Source: Lunularia cruciata
Lineage: Eukaryota > Streptophyta > Marchantiopsida > Lunulariales > Lunulariaceae
Assembly (NCBI GenBank): GCA_948567375.1
Contig: OX419757.1
Span: 70,184,001-70,248,000 of the forward strand
Direction of reading: 5' to 3'
Length of the DNA: 64,000 nt
Made by a program: the position numbers and the translations under genes. Below, in pieces: positions 1 to 12,119 of this stretch. The notes beneath the pieces are model-generated. The model did not search any database. It saw nothing but the letters and a program-made list of their open reading frames with translations, and had not been told where the DNA came from. Every line of letters begins with the position of its first letter. Positions within the stretch are counted from its first letter, which is position 1.

Positions 1-197
1 ACACAAAGTAAGCTTCTTTGAGTCTAATCCAAACCAAGCCTTTCTTCCTCTTACATGAAATTGACTTCCTCGAGTCTGATCAAAACACAAGTTTGCACTC
101 ATTTCTTCTCCATTTGGTTTCAATTTGGTTTCAATTTGGTTTCAGCAAGGCACTTTTCCTTCAAAACTCGTCCAAAATGAAAAATGTGGGTACCACA
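1..197 (-). mobile_element. 5' end of a further coiled-coil unit, cut by the window edge
   Basis: On the minus strand this piece begins TGTGGTACCCACATTTTT at position 197 and runs off the window. The same terminus opens unit C (50,843) and, with one change, unit A (4800). Only the leader is inside the window, so no coding part is visible. It sits in the protease part of the same minus-strand gypsy remnant that unit A interrupts, which makes it a second, independent insertion. Assignment rests on about 20 identical terminal bases plus a similar AT-rich leader. Confidence 0.6.
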
Positions 198-1102
198 GGG
201 TTGTAGTGCTCCATCTAGAACATACCTAAGATTACATCATAACAAGCTAGTTGTATCACTCACCACTCCATTGCTTCTCGATACCCTCCTATAGAGAATA
301 TTACCTTTTTAGGTAATGACTCAATCCTCTCCGTCTGACCATTAGGTAACTCTACTTTGTCCTTCTCATCCTTCTTTAGTTCCATCTCCAACCTTGGACA
401 AGAAATTCTTTGTTGCCTTATGGTCTATCAACACTCTCATTAAATTGCCTTCTAGTACTCCATTTATAATAATTAATTGTCATTTTATCTTCCTCCTTCT
501 TTTTGCACTTGTCCTCTTCCTCCTCCCGCTTTTACTCTTCTTCATCAAGCCAATAAGGCCGTAAGGTACATTTACTAGCAATCTTTGTTTTCTGATGCGG
601 TTTCCATATCCTTCTTTTCAATTTGTCTCTCCATGTGGTTTAAAGGTTGCTTGTATGGAGACAGAGTGCCTCTAAGATGACAAGCATGATAATTGATGGC
701 TATGTGCCCAATTCAACCATAATTGTAACATTATCATTGTATTGCTCAAGCCCCTTCTCTCCATGGGACTCCTTCTCTCCTTTCTTTGACATGTCGCTAT
801 TCTCCTTGGAGAAGTCTTGCGTCTTTGTCTTAGAATGTTGCCCAATTCTATTGGAATTGGTCCACCAAAATGTGTGTCTCTACTTGATAGTTTTGCTTTG
901 GTATTATTGCTTCACCTCCTCCAAGCACCCTTGTTATACTTTGAGCGCAAGCAATGGCTTCAAAAACAATATGAGGATTTTGCACCATTACCTCTTGGCA
1001 AATCTACTCTTTTAATCCTCTCTTGAAATTGTCAAGAGCTTTGGCTAGACTCATATTGATTATCACAACTTGTAGATCAGAAAATGCCTCCATGTACTCT
1101 TA
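198..1102 (-). pseudogene. Ty3/gypsy remnant: end of gag and start of protease
   Basis: Read on the minus strand from 1102 downwards, the broken frames resemble the C-terminal part of a Retrotrans_gag domain (a stretch like EYMEAFSDLQVVIINMSLAK, then a segment ending in IVFEAIACAQS). Further down comes a degenerate aspartic-protease start where the usual L-I-D-S-G-A has become L-I-D-H-K-A. Many stops and shifts show it is dead. It continues the gag fragment at 4806-5620, from which it is separated by unit A. The catalytic change and the stops are seen; the family call is by general gag/protease resemblance. Confidence 0.45.
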
Positions 1103-1773
1103 TGTGACAACCCGGCAAATATCACTTCTGCGGTAATCGGGTAAGTAAAGTTTGTTCCCGCATAGATACGATCTAGAATTGGTCAAATTCAAAGTCAAAA
1201 GTCACAATTGCAGTTCTTCTTGATGTCTTCTTTAATCTCTCAGGTAGAAACTACACCCAGAAGAGAGTAACAAGCTCACAATCTTGACAACTTGTCACAA
1301 ATACACACACATAATCACAACATAGCAAATTCTATCCAAATAACTCTTGATTGTGATGATTCAGATTCTCCCGAAGACGGCACTTCACTGCAAAGAACAA
1401 TTTCACCTCAGAATTGTGTTCCACTCCTCCACTGAAGGCACAACTTCCCCGATCAAAATTGCTTCACATCAACTTTGTGCTGCACTCACAAATGCAAAAT
1501 ACTACCAACAGTACAATTCCTCTCAGATTTGTCAAGGCATTGCTCCGATGCACTTCACTCAGGATCAAACACACAAAATGAAGATCAAGGCTGCAGATTC
1601 CAACATCCACAGACACACTGACTTGCTCTTTGGAATTCTCCACACACTCACAAACACAAACACAAAATTGAAAATCAGAATTAAGCTTAAGTGACGAGTA
1701 CTGAGAACAGCACTTCACTTTATCTATCTTTAGAAATATGAATACTGAATAACATTGTATTGCGATTGCTCCA

Positions 1774-1781
1774 CTTAAATA
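1774..1781 (-). promoter_or_regulatory. TATA-like box of unit A
   Basis: TATTTAAG on the minus strand, downstream of the ORF end. The same box at the same relative place occurs in unit B (25,858-25,865) and unit C (63,086-63,093). In all three it is preceded by GTTTGCTTCA(G/C) or a close variant. Conservation in three copies supports a promoter facing the 3' end of the unit, as U3/R would have. Confidence 0.5.
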
Positions 1782-1901
1782 CTGAAGCAAACGGCAGACC
1801 TGCCTACTTATGCACCGCTTCCTAACATCTCTTCCTACCTGCAGATCCCAAGTGATAGTCTATCTTTTCATATCTGCCTCTTCCTATCTCAAAATCGATA
1901 C

Positions 1902-4099
1902 TTATCCCGATCCGATGTCTACCCCATCATCGGCTTCCAAACCCGATGATCTTCTTAATACTTTGCCTTCTTTGGGTTTAGCTGATTCTACCAACTCCTT
2001 CACTAACTCTATGATTTCTACACTAGGAACTACAATTGAGCTCAGGAGTGACTTATCTAAATCTCTATCTTGTGATCCACTCTTCTCTAATGTGTCAATT
2101 ATCAAGTCCGATGAACACCTGAATTTCCTACTTCTGCTACATCGGGTTTCTTCTCTACTGTCACATTATTTTGAATCTTTTCTAACTCCAAATTGACTAA
2201 ATCTAGTCTAAGACTAACATTGTTCTCTACATCTAACATTTTCCTATCTACGCATTCCCTCAATTGAATCAATAAGGTGTTCATGTCCACATCCTTGGCT
2301 TTCCTCTTCCGTGTTTCCTGCACAAGTAACTTCAACTCATGTAGGCGAGCTTCCTCCAATCTCCCCTTAGCCTTCGTGCTTAAAATTGCTCTTAACTTCC
2401 CTGCAACTTCCCCTACTGACTCCGATGCATATCCTCAAGAGCGCTCTACCTTCAACTCCTCACGATACATCTTCAACTCATCTTCATATTCTGCAGCTAG
2501 CATCTTCTTCTCCTCTACATACTGCATGCTCTACCTTTCCGTGCTCCGGACAAGTTCTTGTAATCGTTCCTCTTCTTCTTGCCTTGCTGCCAACTCTCTC
2601 TGCCATGCTTGATCTTTTGCTGCTACACTCTTCTTCAAACTGTCCAACTCCTGCTCCATTATGATAGTCATTGCCTTCAAATGAATGTTCTCGATGCGCA
2701 CATCACTCACTTCCTCCTTCATCTTGCTGAGCCACATCGCCTGTTCCGTGATTTCTCCGGCTCGCCTCTGCAGTTCTTTCTCTTTTACTTCGCAGCTTTC
2801 TTGTAGCATGGTCAAAGTTTTCTTCATCAAGCCTTCCTCCCTCCGAAGTCCTTCCACTTCCTCACTTCTTTGGACTTGTTGCTCCTGCAACGCCTTCACT
2901 TCACTCAATAGATGCTCCACCACCTGCAACTCATTCGTTCCCTTCCTATGATCTTGGGGAATTACCATCCAATGTTCCTTCAACAGCTCCAGCAATGGTG
3001 TGACCACCTTTGTCAAATATGATATCCCACCAAAGTTTTCTTCCTCTTCATCGCCATCTTTGTCTGGAGTCTTCTCCTCCATCATCGGGTCCTTCATCTG
3101 AAGTCAAGATCTTTGTCTCTTCAGCATTTTGGTACTTTCTTTGTCTTGGCCTCTTGAACTTGGCCCCGCGGGATTCTCCTCTTTCTCTTCTGGTCTTGAC
3201 TTGTTCACCACCATCGCCTGACAAGCCTCACTTATTGCCACTGATTGCTGGACCTCTGGCTCCCCATCGCTATTGCTCCCAAACTCCTCACTTTTTAAGG
3301 TGAGCTCCTCTTCTTCAGATTCCTCCTCTTGCGACTCAGTCTCTTCTCCAGACTCCGATCCCGATGATGCCTCTTTTACGATCTTCACAGTCTTCAACAT
3401 CAACCGCAGAGTGTTCCTTTGTGTGGGAGGCGATCTTGCTTCCTCGGGTTTGCCACGTTTCTTTGTCTTTGGACTGGTAATTTCTTTGACTTTCCACTGT
3501 CTGGTCTTCGCAAAGTATTCATCATTCGCTCAAAGATGCAGCATATACTGGCGCTCTTCCTTGTCTACTTCCCGTCATAAATCTGGATGCATGTGAGACA
3601 CCATACAATGACGCTCTTCTTTGGTCAGCAAGTTTAGTCGGAAGTAGAAGTGGGCTGCAAATGGTGCAAAGTAATGTGGTGGCAAGCCCGTTCGCCAATT
3701 AACTACCATCTGCCTCGTTTGATGGTGAAACCACTTCGCCCAATTCACTGGAGCTCCTACAAACATTTGATGGAAGAAGACAGCTTGTTGCATGTTCATG
3801 TAGGTGGTTTGTTCTAGCTTGAACATGGCCATCATTGCCCCCACAATGCTTCTTTGGATCGGATCCCGATAGGACTCCACCTTGTAGCCATTCATAGTTC
3901 TCAGAGCAAAAAACAAATTGCGGATCTCCACCGTCTCCTCTGCAGCATCACACTTCCAATAGAAGGTGATCCCCGTGGACTCTCTTGCTTCTCTCCCCAA
4001 TACTAACTTCCAATCCGACTCAGTCCACTAAGCCTGATTGCCTCTCTTCCCTTCCACCTCGGGACCCTCCTCACAATTACTGGCAACAATCTCTGCCAT
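1902..4099 (-). pseudogene. Acidic coiled-coil protein of unit A (decayed)
   Basis: The frame opens at an ATG at 4099 (M-A-E-I-V-A-S-N-C) that aligns with the ATG of the unit C copy (M-V-E-I-A-A-S-N-C). Order: an N-terminal globular domain of about 160 residues with F-Y-W-K-C-D-A, Y-K-V-E-S-Y-R-D, P-P-H-Y-F-A-P-F and R-L-N-L-L-T-K-E-E-R; a Glu/Ser-rich acidic stretch (3104-3403); a long coiled coil rich in Glu, Lys and Leu (2102-3097); and a C-terminal tail ending D-D-G-V-D-I-G-S-G (1902-2105). Stops and shifts separate the blocks. I know no named family for it. Its size (about 750 residues) and layout match copies B and C. A gag-like or structural role is a guess. Confidence 0.6.
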
Positions 4100-4805
4100 C
4101 ACTCCCGGGAAACTGAAATTCCAGTTCCATGCTAAAAAGGTAATACAAAGTCTAATCAAGACTTCAATTCTAGCTACTACATCTACTCTTCGGATTGCAA
4201 AACCTCACACCGCCAGCGCCACCTTCTTTGCCATGATCTATTCTCTCGTTCTACGATGTTGGAAGATGAGACCCTCTCCTGGACGAGACACTCTAACTCC
4301 CTCAGGGTTTCAGAAAATCTCACTCTCGATGGGCTTCCGGACACGCATTACTATAGGACGACTACTCAAAGGGATTGGAAATTTACTCGGAACATTCAAC
4401 TTTTCCCTACGCAGTCACAATTTTATATTACCCCAAATCGTAGTCATTCTTCAATCTATTTCAGCTCCAAATTTCTCTCTTCTGCGTGCAACTCCCGATC
4501 ACTGTCAAGACATGCTTCTTCTGCCCCCGCCGTTTCTTGAAATGTACTTTCTTGCCACATACCAAGGTTGTTAAACGGTCTTCATCTCTCCTGCGCCTTC
4601 CAACCCAAAGACGGTGATCTTTGGACTTTTTCCGGAGTACTCCTCTTCCGAGTACCTCCATCATCGGATCCGATGTCATCTTCTTTGGATTTCCTCTGAA
4701 GTTACTTTTGTCCATTCTTTGTCCGCAATTTGACTTTAAGTGCTTGCTTCTTCTCTTAAACATGACTAAACATAGAAAAACAAAAAATGTGGGTACCATA
4801 TCTTA

Positions 4806-5620
4806 TATGCTATTCTTTTGCTTCAACCCCTAGAGTCTGGTTCGGGTTATTTGCACAGAATTCATAGACTGGAAATTCTTGAGCAGCCCTTCTTGTATGG
4901 TTGTCCAAGTGACTTCTCCTCCTTCTACCAACAATGATCATTCCCAAGCATCATACCATGTGAGATTTTTATCGGTCAAGTACCCATATGCAAAAACATT
5001 TGTAGAATGATTAGTGATCTCCATTGTAAACAATCAAAGGTATTGATTCATTCTTGAAATCCAATTTTCCAGTATTCCCATGAAACATTGTTCCTTGTAA
5101 GGCTCAAATTTTCACGTAGTTCTCATTTGTAGTAACAATGTGGCTTGGTTGTTGATTGAACTGGTATTATCGGCATGCCTAACCCTCCAAGTACTTTGAT
5201 CATTGGTGTTGGTTGTTGAGATGGCTCCCCTTCTTGCATTACTTGATCATTCTTGACAATATTTGATTTTGCAATTCCTCCATGGTCATCTTGATTTCCC
5301 AAAACTTGTTCAACATCCCTTGCATTCCTTACATCAACTCTTGCAACTATAGATCTATGATTCTTACACACGGCCAATGTTCAATTGCAACTTCCTCCTT
5401 CAATAAAAGGTTAGAATGAGCACTCGAGATTGTGCACAAACTATGGGAACTACCATTGGAACTCCAAAGGCTATCACTTGTTGATAATATTCCTCACCAA
5501 AATTATGAACTACAAAATCCCTAGACATAATTTTTGGTCTAACTAGATAATGGATTTCTACTTGTATGTTGAAAGGGTGAGGATTTGGTACATTCAAATC
5601 CATAACATCCTAATAGAATG
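4806..5620 (-). pseudogene. Ty3/gypsy gag remnant, upstream part
   Basis: On the minus strand the broken frames include Y-L-T-D-K-N-L-T-W-Y-D-A-W-E followed by V-T-W-T-T-I-Q-E-G-L-L-K-N-F, the W-Y ... W-x-x-I/L ... F pattern of Retrotrans_gag. The fragment stops at the 5-bp duplication of unit A and resumes at 1102, so unit A landed inside gag. Open stretches at 5123-5377 and 5400-5603 may be the N-terminal part but are not recognisable alone. Confidence 0.4.
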
Positions 5621-6560
5621 TAGATTGTCAAATCTCACTCTCTATCATATACTACCACAAGTAGAATCACCGAGTCTGGTGAATTCATCACTTTGTCCAT
5701 GAATTCTACTCCAAAGTGATAAACAAGAGATACTCTTATTTGCTCACGCTAGATGTATATAATCCTGATATGAAAATGGATTCAAGACTAGGAAGCTAAG
5801 AAATTGTCCTCCTAGTGCCTCCATCCCATCTGCTCTCTAAAACACTTCCCATGTGTAGCAATTACACTATGTTTTCCCCTCAAATTACTCAATTTCAGTA
5901 GCTCATGTTTTTCCAAGAGGGGTGATCCACTCTCTTGGATTAAAACACCTACCTTGTGACCTTTGTAATACTTAAGGACAAGAGAACTTTCCAAGAGAGA
6001 TACAAGAGAGAAAACACAAGTTTCACTTTCAATACTCTAATGCCCCAAAGGAGCACCTTCTCTTTATTATATAGCAAAGAGGATCCCCTCAAAGGAAGCT
6101 CCATCCTTGGATCATATACATGGATTGGTGACCTATCAACAAGCTCCATCCTTGGATTAGTTGTTTGGATGGGTGACATGTCAGTCCTTGTCTTATCTAG
6201 TTGGTCAAACCTATTTGACCAAAGGGAATCTTTAGGGAGTCTTCCTAAGGAACTCAAAATTGCATGGATGAGGTACCATTAGAAAGCTCTCGACAAGATG
6301 AATCATATGGGGAAGAAGGCAATCCTTTTCTTCCTTAAGGGGGAAAATCTTTCCATTTTCAAGGCCTAATTCATCCATTTAGGTATCCAAAATTGGCTCT
6401 AAAGTTTTTAGGCTATTTTCAGCTTTTGCCTTATTAGTAGAAGTACTCTTTTGGTGACACATCTGTCTGATCTACCTAGCCCATTATACACAACATACTT
6501 CTAGATGTTACCAAGCCAATTTTCACCTCTAGATAATAAATATGTCTAGCTACTTGTATT
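5621..6560 (-). other. No gene; LTR-like stretch with a minus-strand TATA box
   Basis: Two overlapping antiparallel open frames (5949-6282) look like chance. On the minus strand a TATATAATA sequence lies at 6065-6073, and an AGCTCCATCCTTGGAT motif is repeated at about 6100 and 6142. The position, just upstream of the gag remnant that also reads on the minus strand, fits the leader or LTR of that gypsy element. No second LTR copy was found to prove it. Confidence 0.25.
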
Positions 6561-8260
6561 ACACAATTGGAAAGTAGGGAGTTATAAGAACCAATCCATA
6601 GATTGATTCTGGGAGTTTTTATGAAGTTGTTCAAGCACAAATAATTGACTTACTTGACACATTGCCAAATGGTCTTGTTCCACTACAAGTACAAAAGTGA
6701 ACCAATGAATTGGGCTAGCATGTTCTATTGTTAAGCAAGGACACTTCACAAAGATTTTGAAGAAGATGAAGGAGTTTCTTACCTAGCGGCCTTCATAATT
6801 CATTTATACACCGGTCTGAATCTACTCACCAAGGAGGAGAGGAAGAAATTCCCCAACCACTTCCATCCAATGGCGTACTTCATCACATAGATCAAGAGCA
6901 AGTCTATGATCAAGAAGTATTAGGAGTTGAATGCAAGATTTGCCAAGGCTGAAAATTTTTGTTTGTCGATGAGGAGGTAACTACCACAAAGGCAAAGAAG
7001 AAACAAGTTTCTCTAGAAAAACATCCACACCATCAAAGCAAGCACAAAGAAGTTTGCAAGTCAGCAATGTTACCTTGGACCAAGAAGAAGAAGGAGTCTA
7101 AGAGGAAGAATCTAAGACCCAAAGGAAGATGAGCAAGAAAGGTCATTCACTCTAGAATGATCCACAACAAAAGCAAAAGAAGAGGAGCATTATGAAGATG
7201 CTTAATATGCTTCAAATTTGGGCCCACATGTAGAAGATGGAGAAGAAGTGAGGAAGCACAAAGAAACTTAAACACCAAGATGAAAAACCTTCTAGCCCAA
7301 ATTGAAAAACATGTGTTTGGGAACAAGAACCAACAAACCTTAACAAATTGCAAAAGAAAGAATTGTGGCCTAAAGTTCAAGAAAACTTTTGGCCAAGAGA
7401 AGAAGTGGGAACCAAAGCTGAATAAGTTATTGGAATCAAAATGGAGGTCCAAGAACTTAGGGAAATCAAAGGTCCTTCCCTAGAAGTGCCAACCTAGGAC
7501 ATGAGCAAAGCATTTCAAAGAATTGTAGAGCAAAAAAAGGAAGGAGCTCATTTTGTGATACATTTTGGTGGGATCAATAGTATAATTGATAGAGTTGATT
7601 CTTCCTCAATATCAAGCAAAGAACCTTGCAATTCTAGATTATACATACTTTGTATGAAATATGCATAAAGAAATCTACTCTAGAAAGGCTAAGGAAAGGA
7701 AGGCAAATGAGGAGATAGCCAAGGCTAGAGACCAATACAAGGAGGGGGCAAAGAAGGTGAATTTTCTAGTGCAAGAACTCTATGAGGTGAGGAGACAAAA
7801 TACATTGTTCATTTTACCACAAGAGGAGCATGAGAAGGAACTAGGGTGAGAACAATTGGACCTAGACAAGATTTTTATGCAGTAGAAGGAGATGTAGCTT
7901 GGCTACATAGTCCAAATGCAAGCTAGAGACAAAGAAGTAGTGAGCATTGTGAGAAAATGAGAGAATGCCAAGATCAAGACCTTGAACTTGTAGATGATTG
8001 AGTATTGCAACAAGATGGCTATGCAACTTGCACATCAGGCAAAGGAGTTATAGAAAGAAATAGAAAAGGATATATAGAGAGCCCAAGTGCATGAGGTACT
8101 ATAGTAAGAATTGAGAGCAAAGAACCAGCACTTGGAGGAATTGAAGTTGAAGACAATTCAACAATTAGAAGAATTGTGCAACCAATTCCTAGAAAGAAGG
8201 GAAGGTCCTAAAGACAAAGATTCATGAGTGAAAGTTCCTAGCTCAAAAATTTAGAAGGAC
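6561..8260 (+). pseudogene. Unit D: old relative of the coiled-coil protein
   Basis: Around 6780-6870 the translated fragments contain G-L-N-L-L-T-K-E-E-R-K-K-F, matching R-L-N-L-L-T-K-E-E-R in unit A. Then come a Lys-rich stretch (6980-7140) and Glu/Lys/Leu-rich coiled-coil pieces such as 7661-7849 and 7860-8230. Every few dozen codons there is a stop, many of them TAG where Gln or Lys would suit. The order of parts is the same as in units A, B and C, but no termini could be placed. It is much older than the other copies. Confidence 0.45.
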
Positions 8261-8289
8261 AAAATTATGAGGAAGAGCAGATGGACTAA

Positions 8290-8521
8290 CTCACACTTTG
8301 GCTAAAAGAGCATTTAGATTGCAAGTTCACAAAAGTATGCAATACCCACCTACTTATGATAATTGGGTGTAGGGCATGGACCAATGAGATATTTAGAGAG
8401 ACAAGCTCACACTTTGGTGAAAAGAGCATTCAGACTACAAGTTCACAAAAGTATGCAATACCCTAGCTACTTATGAAAATTGAGTGTAGGGCATGGACCA
8501 AGGAGATATTTAGATAGCTCA
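8290..8521 (+). repeat. Tandem duplication, period about 116 bp
   Basis: Two adjacent copies, each starting CTCACACTTTGG and each containing AGTTCACAAAAGTATGCAAT and GTGTAGGGCATGGACCAA, begin at 8290 and 8406. They differ at roughly one base in ten. It lies between the unit D remnant and the chromovirus remnant and has no coding sense. Confidence 0.75.
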
Positions 8522-9420
8522 ATGGCAAAGGTAGTTCCTTGGAGTAGTGTATGGGGCTGAGTATATTGCACCTCAACAAAGGAGGAACCATTGTGTTAGA
8601 GTAATCACAACCTTTCTTTTTGGAACTATCCTTTGTAATAACCATTCGTACTTATAGGTCTAGGAGGAATGACTTTGGTATTACTTAAGGATTTCTTTGT
8701 AGATTATAAGATAGGAAGTAAACAAAAGGATGTTGACCTTGTAAATATATTTAAGAGAAATGCCTTCAAATTTGTTTAATACTTGTTGGCCAAGTACCTA
8801 TTTGGTGTTGTAAGCCCAAGTAAGATGAATTCAAATAAGCTTCAAGGAAGATCTAACACCCTCCTAGACACATATCAAGAGCTTCATTAGCTGGTTTGAT
8901 TAGGATGAGACTTGAGTTCTCAGAGACGCAGAGAACTCTTAGAGTTCATTTAGTTCAGTTCACATGCAACTTTTGCATCCAACCAAGGTCTAATAGTTTG
9001 TCTTGAATATTGGTGAGTTCCCTTATGTAGTAGTGGTGAGAAATTTTATTGTTAGATCACAAGTGCTTAAGTACAATATGGTCATTTTGCACTTGATCAG
9101 AATGTTTGAATCTTGAGGTAGCCAAAGGAGTGAACCAATATGTTGAGGAGCCAAGTTTTGAGCATTAGGAGTATTACAAAGTCAAAAAGCAAAGGCATTT
9201 AGCCAATTATAAGATGCCTTCATGGCCATGCCTTTTTGAAAGGGTAGTACATTCCTTGAGATTTTATGTCTTTGATGCAAAAAGAACCATCACCTTCAAG
9301 AGTAACTTGATTTATATTCATCATGAAAGTGATTGTTGTTTTCTCTATCTCCATTGCTCTTTCCAAATCTTTAGTGCAACAAGATGTGAAGTATAGAATA
9401 AAGAACTATTTCCACCATCC
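8522..9420. other. No recognisable gene
   Basis: AT-rich sequence with only short frames. It is probably the eroded 5' part (leader and gag) of the chromovirus whose pol starts near 9421, but I see no gag motif to support that. Confidence 0.3.
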
Positions 9421-11684
9421 ACAATCATCAATTTATTGCCTGATATAGGTTTGCTAGGAAGACATAATTCTACACCTTACATTTTGTTGCATTCAAGATT
9501 AGGAAGGAGTATTCAAAGTATATGAGATTTGTAGTAGCTCCCCTATACCACAAAATCATTTGAGGTCTTCCTTGGCTTGAATGTCATGGTGCTCCTTTGA
9601 TTGGACCTGATGATAAATTTAAGTACATTGCAATGTAAGGATTATTGATTAGATTATTTGGCACCTCTACGGAATACACTCAAGAGTAGTCAATCCTAAG
9701 ATGGGAAGTTTGTTGATGTAGCAATTATAAGAACAAGATTTTGATGAAAATATTCTTATTTTTGCAATGTGGATCAAGCTTATTACACAAGGAGAATCTG
9801 ATGAGGATAAAAAGCCTCAAAAGGCAATGGAATATCAAATAATTCAAGAGTTATAGATGTGTTTCAAAATGATCTTCCAAAGGAGTTACTCTTTGATTGA
9901 GGTACGTCCTTCAAGATCAAGCTATTGCTAGGTAGTACTCCAATGATTAGAAAAATCTATTGGTTCTCACCAAAGGAAGTAAAAATTCAAACAACATTGA
10001 CCAAGTTGCTGGGAACAATTTCATACAACATAGAACATCTAAGTAGGGAGCATTTGTACTATTTTTTATCAAAGAAGGATGGAGGTTTTCAATTGACTAC
10101 CATTACTTAATAATAAATGGTGAAGATAGCATATCCTTTGCCTCAAATAGATGACTTGTTGGATCAATTAAGTGGAGCATGATACTTCCCAAAGTTGGAT
10201 CTTCAAAGCAACTAATGGATGAAAATATAGAAAAAATTACCTTTCATGTAGGGTATGTGCATTTTGCATGGAGAGTTTTACCTTTTGAGCCCACTTATCC
10301 TCTGGCAATTTTAATAGATAAAAGATCAGTTATTAGAGGGGCTATTGGATTAATATGTGATAGTGTTCTTGGATGAAATTTTAATGTACAATAAGATAGA
10401 ACTAGAACACAAAAAACATATACAAAAGTCTTAAGACAACTACAACAATAGAAGTTTGATTGCACAAAGTCCAAGTGCACCTTTTGGTAAAAGGAAACTA
10501 CTTTCTTAAGCTCATAAGCTTTCAATAGAAGGAATCAAGATGGAAGAAGAGAAAATCAAGACTATTACTAATTGGCCCAAATCTAAGGATACAATGGAAG
10601 TTTTGGGAGTTTAGTGGAGTACCAAGCTTATACTGGTGATTCATCCTCTAGTTTACTCATGTGGCCACATCATTAATAAATCTCTTGAGGAAAATAACAA
10701 GCTTTGAGTGGACCACCAAGCAAGAAGAAGCATTCAAGAAACTTAAGGATATTGTATCTTCACAACCCATCTTCCGACCATATTAACTTCAACTACCTTA
10801 TGTAGTTGATTTTGATGCTTCTAATTTTGCAATTGGAGTTGTATTGCAACATGAATTCCTAGATGGATTGCATCCCATTGCCTTTGTATCTCAACAACTA
10901 AATGTAGCATAAAGGCATTATTTTTCCCAAGATTAAGAACAACCTACAATGGCATACACAACAAAGATATGGAGATATTATCTCTTGAGGAAATAAATGG
11001 CAATGAAAACCAATCACAAACCCTTGTTTTAGACCTTATATTTGGAGCACTAAAGAGTTGGCATCATTGATGGGAAAAACACTACAATTTTTTTATATCA
11101 AGCTTGATTAAACTTGGCAAGTTTTATATGCCCTATCACAACAATCTAATTTGAAGATTGTCATGAATCTCCCATAATATGATCAATCACCATGATATTG
11201 ACGGACTTGAAGTTACAAACAAAGTACAAGATTGCTTTACAACAAGATTCTATCTTCATCTTGTACAAAGTTGCCTTGCAAGACATGAGAAAGAATAAAC
11301 ACCTTTTCATTCAAAGATGACCTTCTATCTTACAAGAATCAAATCTACATCCAAACTATGGAAGACATTGAGTACACTATGGTGCTAATGGTGGTGGCAA
11401 AACATGTCACAAGATGCTGGAGAGTTTCTCCATTTATCCAACCTCTTCCTCTGCTAATCTCTATTAATGATCATGAAGAATATGAAGTAGATTGTAGTCT
11501 TGCACAATAAGACATCCAACATGGCCACCAACAACAAATCAAGTGTATGGTCCTCTAGAATGGATATTCCTTTCATGATGCCACATGAGAACCTCTTTCT
11601 CATCTCCAAATTGCTCAAACTGCCATACAAGAGTTTGAAAACTCCATGGTGACAAGGAAGTCACTAACTAATGGTGAGGAAATA
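9421..11684 (+). pseudogene. Chromovirus (Ty3/gypsy) pol remnant, older copy
   Basis: The stretch parallels the better-kept chromovirus at 44,450-47,800. Recognisable pieces: the end of protease with G-L-P-W-L-E-C-H near 9570; an RT piece with W-R-V-L-P-F near 10,270; the RT active site as V-F-L-D-E-I-L near 10,360 (the second Asp of F-L-D-D is changed); a connection/RNase H piece with V-D-F-D-A-S-N-F-A-I-G-V-V-L near 10,805; and a chromodomain remnant with D-H-E-E-Y-E-V-D near 11,470. Most of the integrase core is deleted between about 11,200 and 11,330. Stops occur throughout. It ends in a matching 3' LTR. Confidence 0.7.
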
Positions 11685-12119
11685 TGTAATAATATGAGTG
11701 AAAAAAGATAATGGATTAGCAAAATAAGCCATCTATAGCATAATGACCTAGAATTAGCATACATATAGGAATTCTAAGAATATTCTAGAAGTATCTAGGA
11801 AGCTTATTTGTACAATGTTCTAAAAGCATCCAAGAAGCTTCTTGATGAGAAGCTTCTAAGGATTTCCTAAAGATGGAGTAACTTGTATGCTAAATAAATC
11901 TCTAGCTTAGCTTGTATGCCAAGTAAAAAATTAGCTTGGCTTGCACTCTAAGAAAGGGAATTTCTAAAAGGAACCTTCCTTGAAGCTTCTTCTAAACCTT
12001 GAATTTAGCTTCCTTGTAAATGCCAAAGCCAAAACTCAGGCCAAGCACTTGAATTTTCACACATTTGAGAGTTCCAATATGACTTTCAATTTTGTATTTT
12101 CTTTGCTGAATGTTTTACA
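11685..12119 (+). repeat. 3' LTR of the older chromovirus
   Basis: It starts TGTAATAATATG and ends GAATGTTTTACA. It aligns along its length with the LTRs at 42,656-43,049 and 47,821-48,095: shared TAGAATTAGC-like start, AATATTCTAGAAG, GCTTGCACTCTAAGAAA, AATGCCAAAGCCAAAACTCA and the terminal TTTTACA. It is preceded by a short purine-rich tract, as a 3' LTR should be. It keeps several TTCnnGAA/GAAnnTTC dimers. No 5' partner was found upstream, so target-site repeats cannot be checked. Confidence 0.75.

Larger units (their letters stand above)
1103..4800 (-). mobile_element. Coiled-coil unit A: complete 3.7 kb TG...CA unit with 5-bp target duplication
   Basis: On the plus strand the unit opens TGTGACAACCC and closes GGGTACCATA. 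It is flanked by the exact 5-bp repeat TCTTA (1098-1102 and 4801-4805). In coding orientation it therefore starts TRTGGTACCC and ends GGGTTGTCACA, with short imperfect inverted termini, like an LTR. No repeated LTR pair is found inside. One long broken ORF (1902-4099) fills the first two thirds. A TATA-like TATTTAAG lies near 1774, followed by about 670 bp to the 3' end. The target is a gypsy gag gene. The best reading is a solo LTR with an internal ORF; a non-autonomous element using an integrase is the alternative. Confidence 0.65.

Noticed and set aside
1347-1790. Open frames of 115 (plus) and 108 (minus) codons
   Set aside because: They lie in the 3' non-coding part of unit A. In units B and C the same stretch has stops in other places, so there is no shared protein.
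5949-6282. Two overlapping antiparallel open frames of over 100 codons
   Set aside because: They are near mirror images over a low-complexity stretch with repeated AGCTCCATCCTTGGAT, and neither has a known motif or conserved relative in the window.
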